A DNA stretch of 64,000 nt, taken from Alphaproteobacteria bacterium. GTDB lineage: Bacteria; Pseudomonadota; Alphaproteobacteria; Rhodobacterales; Rhodobacteraceae. Numbering within the stretch: position 1 is the stretch's first letter; each line of letters begins with the position of its first letter. The translations under genes were made by a program, and so were the position numbers. The notes under the pieces were generated by a model. That model made no database searches, was not told where the DNA came from, and worked only from the letters and a program-made list of their open reading frames with translations. The stretch is taken from contig JAUHVK010000001.1 in NCBI GenBank assembly GCA_030425145.1, positions 183,007 through 247,006 on the forward strand. Reading direction: 5' to 3'. Positions 55,536-64,000 of the stretch are shown here, one piece after another.

Positions 55536-56552
55536 GTGACACAACGCGTTCTTTTGACAGGTGGTGCCGGCTATATCGGTTCGCACACATATGTTGCTTT
55601 GGTCGAGGCCGGTTATGACGTTGTGATCCTTGACAATTTCGGCAATTCCTCGCGGCAGGTGCCGACGCGCCTCACCTCCGTCACTGGACGCAACGTGCAG
55701 GTGATTGAAGCGGATGTTCTGGACCGCGCGGCACTGGATCGGATCTTTGCGGAACATAAGATCGATGCGGTGATCCATTTCGCGGCGCATAAATCGGTGG
55801 GCGAGAGTGTCCGGAACCCGCTGGCCTACATGCAGAACAATGTCGGCGGTCTGGTGACACTGATGCAGGCGATGGATGCCGCAGATGTGCGCCGTCTGGT
55901 GTTCTCGTCTTCGGCCACGGTCTATGGCGAGGCTGAACAGTTGCCGACACCGGAGACCGCACCGCTGAGCTATGGAAATCCCTACGGCCATTCCAAGCTG
56001 GTCTGCGAACAGATCATCGAACAGACCGCCGCCGCCGACCCGCGCTGGGCGGTTGGTGTGCTGCGCTATTTCAACCCTGTGGGTGCGCATCCATCGGGGC
56101 TGATCGGTGAGGACCCTTCCGGCGTTCCCGACAACCTGATGCCCTATGTCGCCAAGGTTGCGGCGGGTGAGTTGCCGGTGCTCTCGGTCTTTGGGGATGA
56201 CTACCCGACACCGGATGGCACCGGGGTGCGTGACTATATCCATGTCAGCGATCTGGCCGAAGGGCATGTGATGTCACTTCGAGCGCTTGAACGCGATGGC
56301 ACCGGGCATATCGTCAACCTCGGCACCGGGCGCGGCTATTCGGTGCTAGAGGTAATCGCGGCCTATGCCCGTGCCAGCAACCAGCACATCCCCTACAAGA
56401 CGGCCCCCCGTCGCCCGGGTGATGCTGCGTCCAGCTATGCCGACCCCAGCCTCGCCAAGTCCGTGCTCGGGTTCGAGGCGAAGTACGATCTGCATGATAT
56501 GTGCCGGACAAGCTGGATGTGGATGCAGAACGCCAAGCAGCCGGTGGATTGA
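55536..56552 (+). CDS. galE: UDP-glucose 4-epimerase
   Basis: A 338-residue short-chain-dehydrogenase-type epimerase that interconverts UDP-glucose and UDP-galactose (or the N-acetyl forms). The NAD site is GGAGYIGSHTYVALVEAGYDV, the catalytic YxxxK lies in YGNPYGHSKLVCEQ, and the substrate loop in LRYFNPVGAHPSGLIGEDP. The GTG start follows GCAGGAGGGGTC. The enzyme supplies UDP-galactose to the glycosyltransferases of this region. It ends one base from the convergent MFS gene. Confidence 0.95.
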   Translation: MTQRVLLTGGAGYIGSHTYVALVEAGYDVVILDNFGNSSRQVPTRLTSVTGRNVQVIEADVLDRAALDRIFAEHKIDAVIHFAAHKSVGESVRNPLAYMQNNVGGLVTLMQAMDAADVRRLVFSSSATVYGEAEQLPTPETAPLSYGNPYGHSKLVCEQIIEQTAAADPRWAVGVLRYFNPVGAHPSGLIGEDPSGVPDNLMPYVAKVAAGELPVLSVFGDDYPTPDGTGVRDYIHVSDLAEGHVMSLRALERDGTGHIVNLGTGRGYSVLEVIAAYARASNQHIPYKTAPRRPGDAASSYADPSLAKSVLGFEAKYDLHDMCRTSWMWMQNAKQPVD

Positions 56553-56553
56553 C

Positions 56554-57882
56554 CTAACGCCTCCAGCGCGGGTGCAGGTCGTCGATGTGGTAGGTGTGTG
56601 TATGCTCTTGGTTCGGCCCGGTCGTGATCACGGTTTTCAGATGCGGGTGATCGGCGGGCAGGTCGGGATGCGCATGAGTGCGCGCCATCGGATCCTGCGC
56701 AGGCCAGACCCGCAAGGCGATCAGGGTGACCCATGTGGTAAGACCCGACAGGATCAGCATCGCCAACTCTAGGGAGACCTTCGTCGCCAGCCACCCCGCA
56801 AGCGGATAGGCAAAAAGCCAACCCGCGTGGCTGAGAGAGAACTGCGCGGCAAAGACCGCGGCGCGATCCTCGGCTTTTGCAGAGCGGGTGATAACCAGGC
56901 CCCCTGGCGTCAGGACAAGCGACGACGACAGACCAAACCCGATCCAGACAATCACCAACACAGCCAAAGCGGGGGACAGCCACACTGCGAATACCGCACC
57001 GCAGGCGGCAAAGGCGATTGCGCCCAAAGCCATCGTACGCCGTTCTCCGAGGCGCTTCACAAGGCGCGGAACGCTGAACGCACCGAACCCTGCGCCCAAC
57101 CCGTAGAATGCCATCAGCATCGGGAAGTAGCGCTCGCTATCGCCCAACCGGGCGCCAGCATAGGCCACCGTGTTCACCAGCACCCAGGCCATCGAGAGCG
57201 ACAGGGCAAAGTTCAGCAGGAACAGCCCCCGTAGGCGTGGCGTGCGGACATAGATCCGCAAACCCTTCGACGCGCGCTGCCAGAAAGGTTTTTTCCGATC
57301 GGCTGCCGTAGTCTTTGGTACCTGCGCCAGCAGGATCGACGCAATCGAGACAGAAAAGGCCAAGGCTGCGACGAGGAACAGGGACGACCCGTCCAGTATC
57401 GTGAGCAAGCCTCCGGCGATAACCGGGCTGAGCACGGCTTCCAGCGTGTAGGCGACCCGCGACCAGGACAGCGCCTTTGTGTACAGGTCTTCGTCCTGCA
57501 CCACGTCAGGGATCACCGATTGGTACAGTGGCGTGAACCCGGCGGACATCGAGAAGAACAGGAACGACAGCGCGGCGATCTGCCAGATGTCCGTGGTAAA
57601 GGCCATCGGGATCAACAGCACCATGCGCCCGACGTCCAACGTGACCAGCGCGGCCTTGCGCGGCACGCCTTGCAGCAGGCTTTCGGCCAGCGGCGCGAGA
57701 CCCACATAGGCTACCATCTTGAGTGCCAGAAGCAGCCCCAGAACCTGACCCGCTGCCTCGGCCCCGCCGATCCGGTAGGCGGCAAGAGACAGGCCCACGG
57801 TCAACAGCCCGACCCCCACCAAAGAACAGATCTGCGCGCTGAACAGCCAGCGAAAATTCGGATTGGTCAGTGGTGAGGCCAC
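56554..57882 (-). CDS. MFS transporter with a histidine-rich cytoplasmic tail
   Basis: A 442-residue major facilitator with 12 helices (residues ~10-395), related to enterobactin-exporter-like and NreB-like members (start NPNFRWLFSAQICSLVGVGLLTVGLSLAAYRIGG). The last ~45 residues are rich in histidine (ARTHAHPDLPADHPHLKTV...EHTHTYHIDDLHPRW) and may bind Ni, Zn or Cu. This suggests a metal exporter. No metal regulator is adjacent, and the gene lies between galE and a glycosyltransferase, which gives no functional hint. Confidence 0.85.
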   Translation of the reverse strand: MASPLTNPNFRWLFSAQICSLVGVGLLTVGLSLAAYRIGGAEAAGQVLGLLLALKMVAYVGLAPLAESLLQGVPRKAALVTLDVGRMVLLIPMAFTTDIWQIAALSFLFFSMSAGFTPLYQSVIPDVVQDEDLYTKALSWSRVAYTLEAVLSPVIAGGLLTILDGSSLFLVAALAFSVSIASILLAQVPKTTAADRKKPFWQRASKGLRIYVRTPRLRGLFLLNFALSLSMAWVLVNTVAYAGARLGDSERYFPMLMAFYGLGAGFGAFSVPRLVKRLGERRTMALGAIAFAACGAVFAVWLSPALAVLVIVWIGFGLSSSLVLTPGGLVITRSAKAEDRAAVFAAQFSLSHAGWLFAYPLAGWLATKVSLELAMLILSGLTTWVTLIALRVWPAQDPMARTHAHPDLPADHPHLKTVITTGPNQEHTHTYHIDDLHPRWRR

Positions 57883-57909
57883 GATAAAAACGGCTCCTGT
57901 CCTGCCGGT

Positions 57910-60120
57910 CTAGCCAAGCAATTCCTTCATCCCCATGCGGACGGCGCGGTTAGGGTTCTGTTTGAGAATGTGCTCTCCAAGGGCTTTCGCCAAGGCGGTG
58001 TGTCCTTTTTCCACGGCCCGGTTGAAAAGCTCCCGCTGATAGCGCGGAAAGCTCCGGCGTTCACGCAGCAGCTTGTAATAGTCGTGGCTGTCCAGCGTGC
58101 CGTTCAGCGCGCCAAGGATGATCGGGCTCAGAATGCCCATCTGGTTCAGCGAACTGCCCAGCCGGTGCCCCAGAAGCGGCGCGCGAAGGTGTTGCACATT
58201 GTCCCCGGTAAAGCGCGCGGCGTGCTGCGCGTCGAGCGGCTCATAGGGGTCATAGAGGATCGACACGCGGCGGGCGGCTTTGCTGACCTCGGCGGCATCA
58301 CCGTAAGGGCCGGTGAAATCGCGGTCCCAGACCACCTTGTAGCGGGTTTCCCAAGGGACAACGGATTTATCGACCGTCGATTGCGGAGAGATCGCGACCA
58401 CGTCACATCCGGGAGCGGCCGGGGAAAACGCGCAGGCCGCGTACCCGCCCATCGACGCGCCGTAAAAGACCACGCGCTTGAACTGTTTGAAGAACCCGCT
58501 CTTCTTCAACTCGTCAAACTGGTCGTAGACCCAGGGTTCGCGATACCAGGTCCACCCACCGGCCAGCACACCCAGCATCGACCAGCCCTGATCCTTGATG
58601 AAACTGTAGCCCCAGGGTCGGCGGTCCTCGCGTTTGGTCATCGCGATGTCGAGGTTGTCGAAGGTCACCACCAACGTGTCCGAGTCGCGCGGGATGTAGA
58701 GGAAACTGTGCCCGTTGGTGTTCGCGCGATACCAGCCCTTCAAACCCGCCAGCTTGAGCGCAATGGCGTCCCAGCTATCATCGGTCACAGGGTCCGGCGG
58801 GTTGGGGGTGACGCGGATGCGTGTGATCTGTTTGCCATCATCCTCGCGCGTCGAAAGGGGGGTGTTGGCCCCATAAGGCTTGAGAAACGGAAACGCGCCG
58901 GAACCGCGCCGCACATCCATGAACAGCCTCGTGTCGGAATGAACGCAGCGTTGCAGGAACGGCTCCAGGAATTGCGTTTTCCACTGATCGCCGAAGCCTT
59001 GCAGGTTGCACAGCACATCCACCGGGCGCAGGTCTTTCTCGGCGCGGATCACTTTGATCCGATCCGGATCGACCTCGTTCTCGGTCAAAAAGGTGATGTA
59101 CTCGGCCAGCCAGGGCATGTCCTCGTCTTTGAACTTGGCCCGGCGGTTGGTGTTCACCAACTGAATGTCGCAATCGAACTTGTGGTGCAGCGCCAGCACA
59201 AAGCTGCGGGCCTGCCCGGTCAGATCCGCCACGCTGGCGACCTCGTCGAGGTCCAGCGAGTCGATCAGCGCACCGTCAAAGGTGGTGTTGCCACGCCCCT
59301 TGATCGGGGCCAGTGCGGGGGTGATGCCGTGCTCGTGCACCAGTTTCTCAAGGTAGGACCCCTTGGGCGGCAGCCCGTCATGCAGGTTTCCCAACTGCCG
59401 CTTGTTCGACGCCCAGAGGTGCAGCGCCGTTGTCTCGGGCGTGATCAGACCTTCGGCGATATCGGCACGGCGCATGAACTTGGTGCGCTCGCGAAAGGTG
59501 ATCGGGTAGAAGGCGTTGAGCGGCTGCACATGTTCTTCCAGACCCAGCGCGTGCACATAATGGGTCACCATCATCGGCCCCCAGACACCCCAGGGCTGTT
59601 CGGTGATATGCACCGGCTTTCCCTTCTCGGCCTTCTTGCGCATCTCCTCTTTCCGCTTTTTCGGCAGGAAGGGCGCGATGGAAAACCGATCACTGGTGAA
59701 GTCGAGCATCTGTCGCAGCGCATCGCTGTCGGTGGGAAGGCCCAGCACCGCATTGTTCACCCGGTGTTCGCCGGGCAGTTCGTAGCCGAAGACATAGTCG
59801 CTGTCATAGTCCATCGGACGGTAGCAATAGACGTCCGTGTCGATCCAGATCATGCCCGGGTTCTGGTGGATCATGTGCAGGCGGAACCAGTCGGCAAACA
59901 GCGCATAGCTGTTCTTCTGCTCGTACTTGATGAAATCGTCGGTATCGATGATTTCGCGTCCGTCGCGGCGTATGACGCCGTCTGGGACATTGGGGATGTC
60001 CTCATAGCTGAACAGGGTGATCTTCTGGCCCCTGTCGACAAAGGACTTGAGACACAGCTGTTCCAGCCAGCTGAGCGGCCCCCCGATCCAGAGCGTTCCA
60101 ACCTCGCGCGTGCGTGGCAT
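57910..60120 (-). CDS. GT32-like glycosyltransferase fused to an alpha/beta-hydrolase
   Basis: A 736-residue two-part protein. The N-terminal ~330 residues resemble DxD sugar transferases of the GT32 type: GTLWIGGPLSWLEQLCLKSFVDRGQKITLFSYED at the start and a DxD at residues 94-96 in IWIDTDVYCYRP. The C-terminal ~200 residues carry a hydrolase nucleophile elbow with Ser556 (FYGASMGGYAACAF), a candidate acidic residue in ILYDPYEPLD, and His652 in LLGHRLG. The ATG at 60120 follows GAGGA; the open frame to 60375 is not supported. It may transfer a sugar and add or remove an ester on the product. It is divergent from the next gene. Confidence 0.78.
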   Translation of the reverse strand: MPRTREVGTLWIGGPLSWLEQLCLKSFVDRGQKITLFSYEDIPNVPDGVIRRDGREIIDTDDFIKYEQKNSYALFADWFRLHMIHQNPGMIWIDTDVYCYRPMDYDSDYVFGYELPGEHRVNNAVLGLPTDSDALRQMLDFTSDRFSIAPFLPKKRKEEMRKKAEKGKPVHITEQPWGVWGPMMVTHYVHALGLEEHVQPLNAFYPITFRERTKFMRRADIAEGLITPETTALHLWASNKRQLGNLHDGLPPKGSYLEKLVHEHGITPALAPIKGRGNTTFDGALIDSLDLDEVASVADLTGQARSFVLALHHKFDCDIQLVNTNRRAKFKDEDMPWLAEYITFLTENEVDPDRIKVIRAEKDLRPVDVLCNLQGFGDQWKTQFLEPFLQRCVHSDTRLFMDVRRGSGAFPFLKPYGANTPLSTREDDGKQITRIRVTPNPPDPVTDDSWDAIALKLAGLKGWYRANTNGHSFLYIPRDSDTLVVTFDNLDIAMTKREDRRPWGYSFIKDQGWSMLGVLAGGWTWYREPWVYDQFDELKKSGFFKQFKRVVFYGASMGGYAACAFSPAAPGCDVVAISPQSTVDKSVVPWETRYKVVWDRDFTGPYGDAAEVSKAARRVSILYDPYEPLDAQHAARFTGDNVQHLRAPLLGHRLGSSLNQMGILSPIILGALNGTLDSHDYYKLLRERRSFPRYQRELFNRAVEKGHTALAKALGEHILKQNPNRAVRMGMKELLG

Positions 60121-60344
60121 CTGCAAGTCCTCATGCGCGCCTCTTTTTATGTCGGGCGCTGTCCTTTTGCGGGATGCTAAGCACAAAACGCCATTTTGTG
60201 TAGCCTGCGTGATATCTGACTCAGTTTTTGCGCCATTCGTGCCTTTGCTGCCATCCAGCTTGCAAGAATGATGGGTGGCACGTAGTTTTTTCGCAAAACA
60301 GCAAAGATTGCGGGCGCAAAAAGACCCGTGAGGCGAGGCACAAA

Positions 60345-61313
60345 ATGAGCGGTGAGACCTACACGGTTGTCTCAACCATGAAGAATGAAGGCCCCTATAT
60401 CATTGATTGGGTGGCCCATTACAAAACGCTGGGTTTCGACCATATTCTGGTCTGTACCAACGATTGCACCGACACGACCGTCGAAATCCTCTTGCGTCTG
60501 CAAGAGATGGGGCTGGTCACGCAGCACAACACCATCGTGCGCCGTGCGGGGATCCATCGCTCTGCTCTCAGACAGGCCAGCCGCCGCTACGACATCGTGC
60601 TGAACGCAAAATGGGTCTTTGTCTGCGACGTGGATGAATACCTGAACATCCATCTGGGTGACGGATCGGTGCAGGCGCTGGTCGAAGGGTCGGGGCCGGA
60701 TGCCGACGTTATCTCGGTGCCGTGGCGGGTGTTTGGGTCAGACAGTATCGAAGCATTTGCGGACACACCCGTGACCCAGCAATTCCGCATGGGCGAATAC
60801 GAATGGGACGCCGATCTGCGCCCCGAAACGGGCAAGTTCGTCAAATCGCTCTATACCAACCAGCACAAGTTCCAGCGCATGGGCCTGCACGCGCCGGTAT
60901 CGCTTGAGGAGCATGTGGCAGACACGCGCCGCGTTCTGCCCGGCGGGATCGACTACATCATCAACGGTCAACGCACCGCCAATCCGCCGCTCTTTACCCA
61001 TGCGCAGGTGAACCACTACGCGCTGCGGTCGATGGAGAGCTTCCTTGTCAAACGCGCCCGTGGCCGCGCCAACCATTCGCATCATGTGCTGGGGATGGAG
61101 TATTGGGAGCGGTTCAATCTGAACCACGAAAAAGACACCTCGATCGACCGTTACAAATCTAAGGTCAGCAAGCTGGCCAAAGAACTGAAATCCGATCCGG
61201 TGCTGAAAGACCTGCACGCCCGCGCGGTTGACTGGCACACGCGCAAGGCGGCATCGTTGAAAATCGACCCGGATATGGACGATCTGGTCAATGGGCTGAA
61301 AGCGGCGCTGTGA
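60345..61313 (+). CDS. Glycosyltransferase family 2/92-like protein
   Basis: A 322-residue GT-A transferase. It starts YTVVSTMKNEGPYIIDWVAHYKTLGFDHILVCTNDCTD, the MKNEGPYI form seen in GT2/GT92-type enzymes, and has a DxD at Asp95 and Asp97 in FVCDVDEYLNIHLGDGS. A conserved AQVNHYALRSMESFLVKRARGRANHS stretch lies near residue 220. The next gene's C-terminal half has the same motifs, so the two are paralogues. The ATG at 60345 is 224 bases from the divergent GT/hydrolase gene. The acceptor is unknown. Confidence 0.82.
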   Translation: MSGETYTVVSTMKNEGPYIIDWVAHYKTLGFDHILVCTNDCTDTTVEILLRLQEMGLVTQHNTIVRRAGIHRSALRQASRRYDIVLNAKWVFVCDVDEYLNIHLGDGSVQALVEGSGPDADVISVPWRVFGSDSIEAFADTPVTQQFRMGEYEWDADLRPETGKFVKSLYTNQHKFQRMGLHAPVSLEEHVADTRRVLPGGIDYIINGQRTANPPLFTHAQVNHYALRSMESFLVKRARGRANHSHHVLGMEYWERFNLNHEKDTSIDRYKSKVSKLAKELKSDPVLKDLHARAVDWHTRKAASLKIDPDMDDLVNGLKAAL

Positions 61314-61346
61314 CCGACCAGCGTTTGAACCGCAGGTAAGGACGAC

Positions 61347-63593
61347 ATGGGACAGGTGATCGAACGACGCTTGCTGGGTCTGAGCCTTGGGCCGATTACC
61401 CTGCTCGACGCCGTCGCCATGGATCACGAGGACGGTCCACGTGCGACCTTGTTCCTCGCGGCGGGCAGCGATCTGCCAAAGCTGGCCCATGCCGATGGCG
61501 TTGATCCGATCTCGGTGATCAGCGTCGGTGGTGCGGCCTGTGTCACCTATCCCTTGCCCGAGGACGGTCGCCTGCGGCTGACGCTCGACGGTGCGCCGGT
61601 TGAGGTTGCTCCGACCCAATCTGAGCAGGACAGGTTCGAAGGGCACAACTGCATCGCCGCCGTGCGCAATGGCGAGGACGCGCAGACCGTCGCGGTCTGG
61701 CTGAAGCACCATGTCGAGACTCAGGGTCTTCAGGCCGCGGTGATCGTCGACCGGGCGCAGCCGGGAACGGACGCGGCATTTGCCGACACGCTCTCTGCCG
61801 AACTGGAGCGCCTGTCGCTCGACTGTGACGTCACCCTTGTCACCAGCGACCTGCCGCTGGGCCGTACCGATGCCCCGGCCGAAGCACACCCGTTCTGCGT
61901 GCCCGAAGCCCCCGGCAAAGACCGGATGGAGATCCCACCGCCTTCACCGTGGGACTCGCCCCTTGGTGCGATGTCGCTTTATGAAATCCTGCGCGCCCGG
62001 TTTCTGAGGGAGGCGCGGGCGGTCTGTAATATCGAGGTGCATGACCTCATGCCGACAGGCGCGCCCAACATGTTCGACAGCGCGGTCGAAGCCGATGGCG
62101 GGGTGATCGCGCTATTCGGGCGGCACTGCTACCCGTGGCGCGTGCGCAAGGACGATCCGACCCGCTTTGCCGATCACATCTGCGTCCAGTTCGATGCCAA
62201 GGGGGGACGACAGCGCTGGTGCATTGCGCCGGCCAAGGCGTCAGAAGCGGCGATCTGGCGGATGATCCGCATTGGGAACGCGGTGCCGGACCGGACGCGC
62301 ACGCAGGTGTTCTATCGGCACATGGCGTTGCGCCACCCGACGCCGTCGATTTCCAAGATCGTGCCCAAGACCTCGCTGATCGAACACCCACCCCTGCTCG
62401 AGATGTCCGAGAAGTACTGGGGCCACAAACCGGTGCGGATGCCCGAGCTTGAGGCCGACGCTCTGCCCAAGGGCAAAGGCCGAAGGGTGATCGTCACCAC
62501 GATGAAGAACGAAGGCCCGTTCATCCTGGAATGGTTGGCCTATCACCGCGCCATCGGGTTCGACGATTTTCTGGTCTACACCAACGACTGTACCGACGGC
62601 ACGGACACCATGCTCCAGATGCTCGAACGCAAGGGCATCGTGCAGCACCGGGACAATCCGTTCCGCGAAAGCGGCCTGAAACCCCAGCACGCGGCATTGC
62701 AGGCCTCCGATGACGAACCGGTGGTCAAATCCGCAGCTTGGCTCACCTGTATCGACGTGGATGAGTTTGTGAACGTCAAAGTCGGCGATGGCACACTGGA
62801 CGCTTTGTTCAAGGCCGTGCCCGACGCCAACATGATCGCGATGACATGGCGCCTGTTCGGAAATGGCGATGTGCACGAATTCCGTGACGGGCCGATCACC
62901 GAACAGTTTCTGCGTTGCGCGCCGGAATTCGCCCGCAAGCCGCATCAGGCCTGGGGTTTCAAGACGCTGTTCAAGAATATCGGGTTATTCAAAAAGATGG
63001 GGGTGCATCGGCCCAAGGGGCTAAACCCGCAGCTTTGGGAAGACATCAACTGGGTCAATGGGTCGGGCAAGCCGCTCCCGCGCGAGATGTTCCGCAATGG
63101 CTGGCGCTCGACGACCGAGACCTATGGCTATGACCTCGTGCAACTGAACCACTACGCGGTGCGCTCTGCCGAGAGCTTCCTCGTCAAGCGTGACCGTGGG
63201 CGGGTGAATCATGTCGACCGGGATCAGGGCCTCGCCTACTGGTTTCGGATGAACAACAATTACGAGGAAGAGCTGACGATCCAGCCGCGCCTGCCGATGA
63301 TGCGGGCGGAAATGGAGCGGCTCTTGTCCGACCCCGAAATCCGCGCCGCGCATGACAGTGCTGTGGCCGCGCACCGCGCCAAGATCGACGAGCTGCGCGC
63401 GACCGAAAACTACGGGCGATTCTACGCGGAACTGACGGGGGCGCGGCTCGAAAAGCTGTCGCGCCTGCATTCGCATTTCGGCTCCAACGTGTTCCTCTCG
63501 GGGCCCGAAGTGGTGCCGGATGAGATTGTGCAGAAAGACCCCGAGGACAACTGGTTCTTCACCGTCGAACTGACGGGAGAGACCGCGCACTGA
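61347..63593 (+). CDS. Two-domain glycosyltransferase: degenerate N-terminal half plus GT2/92-like C-terminal half
   Basis: A 748-residue protein. Residues ~379-700 are a GT-A domain like that of the upstream gene (VIVTTMKNEGPFILEWLAYHRAIGFDDFLVYTNDCTDG), with DxD Asp470 and Asp472 in CIDVDEFVNVKVGDG and the shared LNHYAVRSAESFLVKRDRGRVNH stretch. Residues ~95-300 look like a worn copy of the same fold (NCIAAVRNGEDAQTVAVWLKHHVETQGLQAAVIVD), but the DxD is lost and reads NIEVHDLM. The N-terminal half may be regulatory or acceptor-binding. It follows the paralogue by 33 bases, and a good terminator lies 15 bases downstream. Confidence 0.8.
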   Translation: MGQVIERRLLGLSLGPITLLDAVAMDHEDGPRATLFLAAGSDLPKLAHADGVDPISVISVGGAACVTYPLPEDGRLRLTLDGAPVEVAPTQSEQDRFEGHNCIAAVRNGEDAQTVAVWLKHHVETQGLQAAVIVDRAQPGTDAAFADTLSAELERLSLDCDVTLVTSDLPLGRTDAPAEAHPFCVPEAPGKDRMEIPPPSPWDSPLGAMSLYEILRARFLREARAVCNIEVHDLMPTGAPNMFDSAVEADGGVIALFGRHCYPWRVRKDDPTRFADHICVQFDAKGGRQRWCIAPAKASEAAIWRMIRIGNAVPDRTRTQVFYRHMALRHPTPSISKIVPKTSLIEHPPLLEMSEKYWGHKPVRMPELEADALPKGKGRRVIVTTMKNEGPFILEWLAYHRAIGFDDFLVYTNDCTDGTDTMLQMLERKGIVQHRDNPFRESGLKPQHAALQASDDEPVVKSAAWLTCIDVDEFVNVKVGDGTLDALFKAVPDANMIAMTWRLFGNGDVHEFRDGPITEQFLRCAPEFARKPHQAWGFKTLFKNIGLFKKMGVHRPKGLNPQLWEDINWVNGSGKPLPREMFRNGWRSTTETYGYDLVQLNHYAVRSAESFLVKRDRGRVNHVDRDQGLAYWFRMNNNYEEELTIQPRLPMMRAEMERLLSDPEIRAAHDSAVAAHRAKIDELRATENYGRFYAELTGARLEKLSRLHSHFGSNVFLSGPEVVPDEIVQKDPEDNWFFTVELTGETAH

Positions 63594-63608
63594 CCCCCTG
63601 ACAAATTG

Positions 63609-63637
63609 AAGGCCGCCCGATTAGGGGCGGCCTTTTC
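63609..63637 (+). terminator. Intrinsic terminator after the two-domain glycosyltransferase
   Basis: AAGGCCGCCC pairs with GGGCGGCCTT across a short loop and ends in TTTT. It follows the stop by about 15 bases and ends the two-gene glycosyltransferase unit. Confidence 0.85.
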
Positions 63638-63710
63638 ATCGTCCGCGACGGGGCGTTTCAGAGGCTCCGTCGCGGGATGGGGTGTTCGGCCGTCAGGGGC
63701 CCGGGTTGGT

Positions 63711-63917
63711 TCACTGAACCAGGGCCTGGATGACCGCGCGCTTTTCGCTTTCGCTGTCGCCCGAGTGGACGATCGACAGGATGGTGTTCACTTCGGCTTC
63801 GGTCAGCGCGGAGATATCGGCGTTCGGCGCGTATTGCTCGATTGCGGAGGTGTCGACCATGGCGGATGCCGAGAAGGCGGTGAGGGCAAGGGCGGTTGCT
63901 GTGATGAGCGTTTTCAT
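63711..63917 (-). CDS. Small secreted protein (68 aa), tandemly duplicated
   Basis: A 68-residue protein with a signal peptide (MKTLITATALALTAFSASA) and a mature part of ~49 residues ending SGDSESEKRAVIQALVQ. The mature part is acidic and helical, with no cysteine. I recognise no family. An ACTTAAGAAA-type spacer with AGGAC precedes the ATG on the minus strand. A second copy lies immediately upstream (63948 onward) with the same C-terminal residues, so the gene has been duplicated. Confidence 0.7.
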   Translation of the reverse strand: MKTLITATALALTAFSASAMVDTSAIEQYAPNADISALTEAEVNTILSIVHSGDSESEKRAVIQALVQ

Positions 63918-63947
63918 TTTCTTAAGTCCTTTCGTGTGAGGGTGGGG

Positions 63948-64000
63948 TTACTGAACCAGAGCCTGGATGACGGCGCGCTTTTCGCTTTCGCTGTCGCCCG
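63948..64000 (-). CDS. Partial second copy of the small secreted protein, cut by window end
   Basis: Only the last ~17 codons and a TAA stop are inside the window. They encode GDSESEKRAVIQALVQ, identical to the end of the copy at 63711-63917, with a few synonymous differences in the DNA and a TAA instead of a TGA stop. The 30-base gap to the next copy holds the latter's ribosome site, so the copies may be co-transcribed. Confidence 0.65.
   Translation of the reverse strand, partial: GDSESEKRAVIQALVQ

Noticed and set aside
57970..60180. Very long plus-strand open frame (736 codons) opposite the GT/hydrolase gene
   Set aside because: It is the antisense shadow of the real gene in a high-GC genome and shows no protein family motifs; the minus-strand frame has clear catalytic motifs.
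60121..60375. 85-codon N-terminal extension of the GT/hydrolase frame
   Set aside because: The sequence is rich in Cys, Arg and Ser with no fold, and a GAGGA ribosome site supports the start at 60120.

Overview
The window is one continuous piece of a high-GC alphaproteobacterial chromosome or large replicon, most likely from the Roseobacter/Rhodobacterales group. Signs are the Urt urea transporter, the Mrp antiporter with fused A and B subunits, the abundance of ABC, TTT and sugar importers, a CuyA-like cysteate lyase and a Pht5-like protein. No rRNA, tRNA, CRISPR array, insertion sequence or phage gene was recognised. Assignments come from reading the sequence and motifs; no database search was run.

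Layout. 1-2.0 kb: the end of a tandem-domain glycine betaine-type permease and a D-lyxose isomerase-like cupin. 2.1-17.3 kb: a fumarylpyruvate hydrolase-like gene divergent from a GntR regulator, then a long co-oriented run. This holds a NitT/TauT-type ABC importer with two permeases, a 4,5-dihydroxyphthalate decarboxylase-like protein, a TauE/SafE exporter, a tripartite tricarboxylate transporter (TctC-B-A), an LVIVD beta-propeller, an OsmC protein, a two-subunit molybdenum hydroxylase (IorAB type) and a hydroxypyruvate isomerase. It looks like an uptake and oxidation locus for an aromatic or heterocyclic acid. 17.4-23.8 kb: a soluble chemoreceptor, then a LysR gene divergent from a cuyA-like lyase, a DegT-type aminotransferase and an aspartate/glutamate racemase, and a DUF2189 membrane protein.

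23.8-30.6 kb (minus strand): urtABCDE for urea uptake, without urease genes inside the window, plus a small secreted protein. 30.7-35.3 kb: divergent oxyR and katG, separated by unusual tandem inverted repeats, then a membrane histidine-kinase-like protein lacking the phosphoacceptor histidine. 36.1-42.0 kb: mrpAB-C-D-E-F-G sodium/proton antiporter. 42.1-52.9 kb: a sugar ABC importer with an argininosuccinate-lyase-family enzyme, divergent from a ROK regulator, a large PIG-L deacetylase and an EamA transporter. This is the best candidate here for an undescribed catabolic system.

53.0-63.6 kb: a surface-glycan region with a GT4 and a GT2 glycosyltransferase, galE, an MFS transporter with a His-rich tail, a GT32-like/alpha-beta-hydrolase fusion, and two related GT2/GT92-like proteins, one with a duplicated, degenerate N-terminal half. 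The window ends in tandem copies of a small secreted protein gene, the second cut by the edge.
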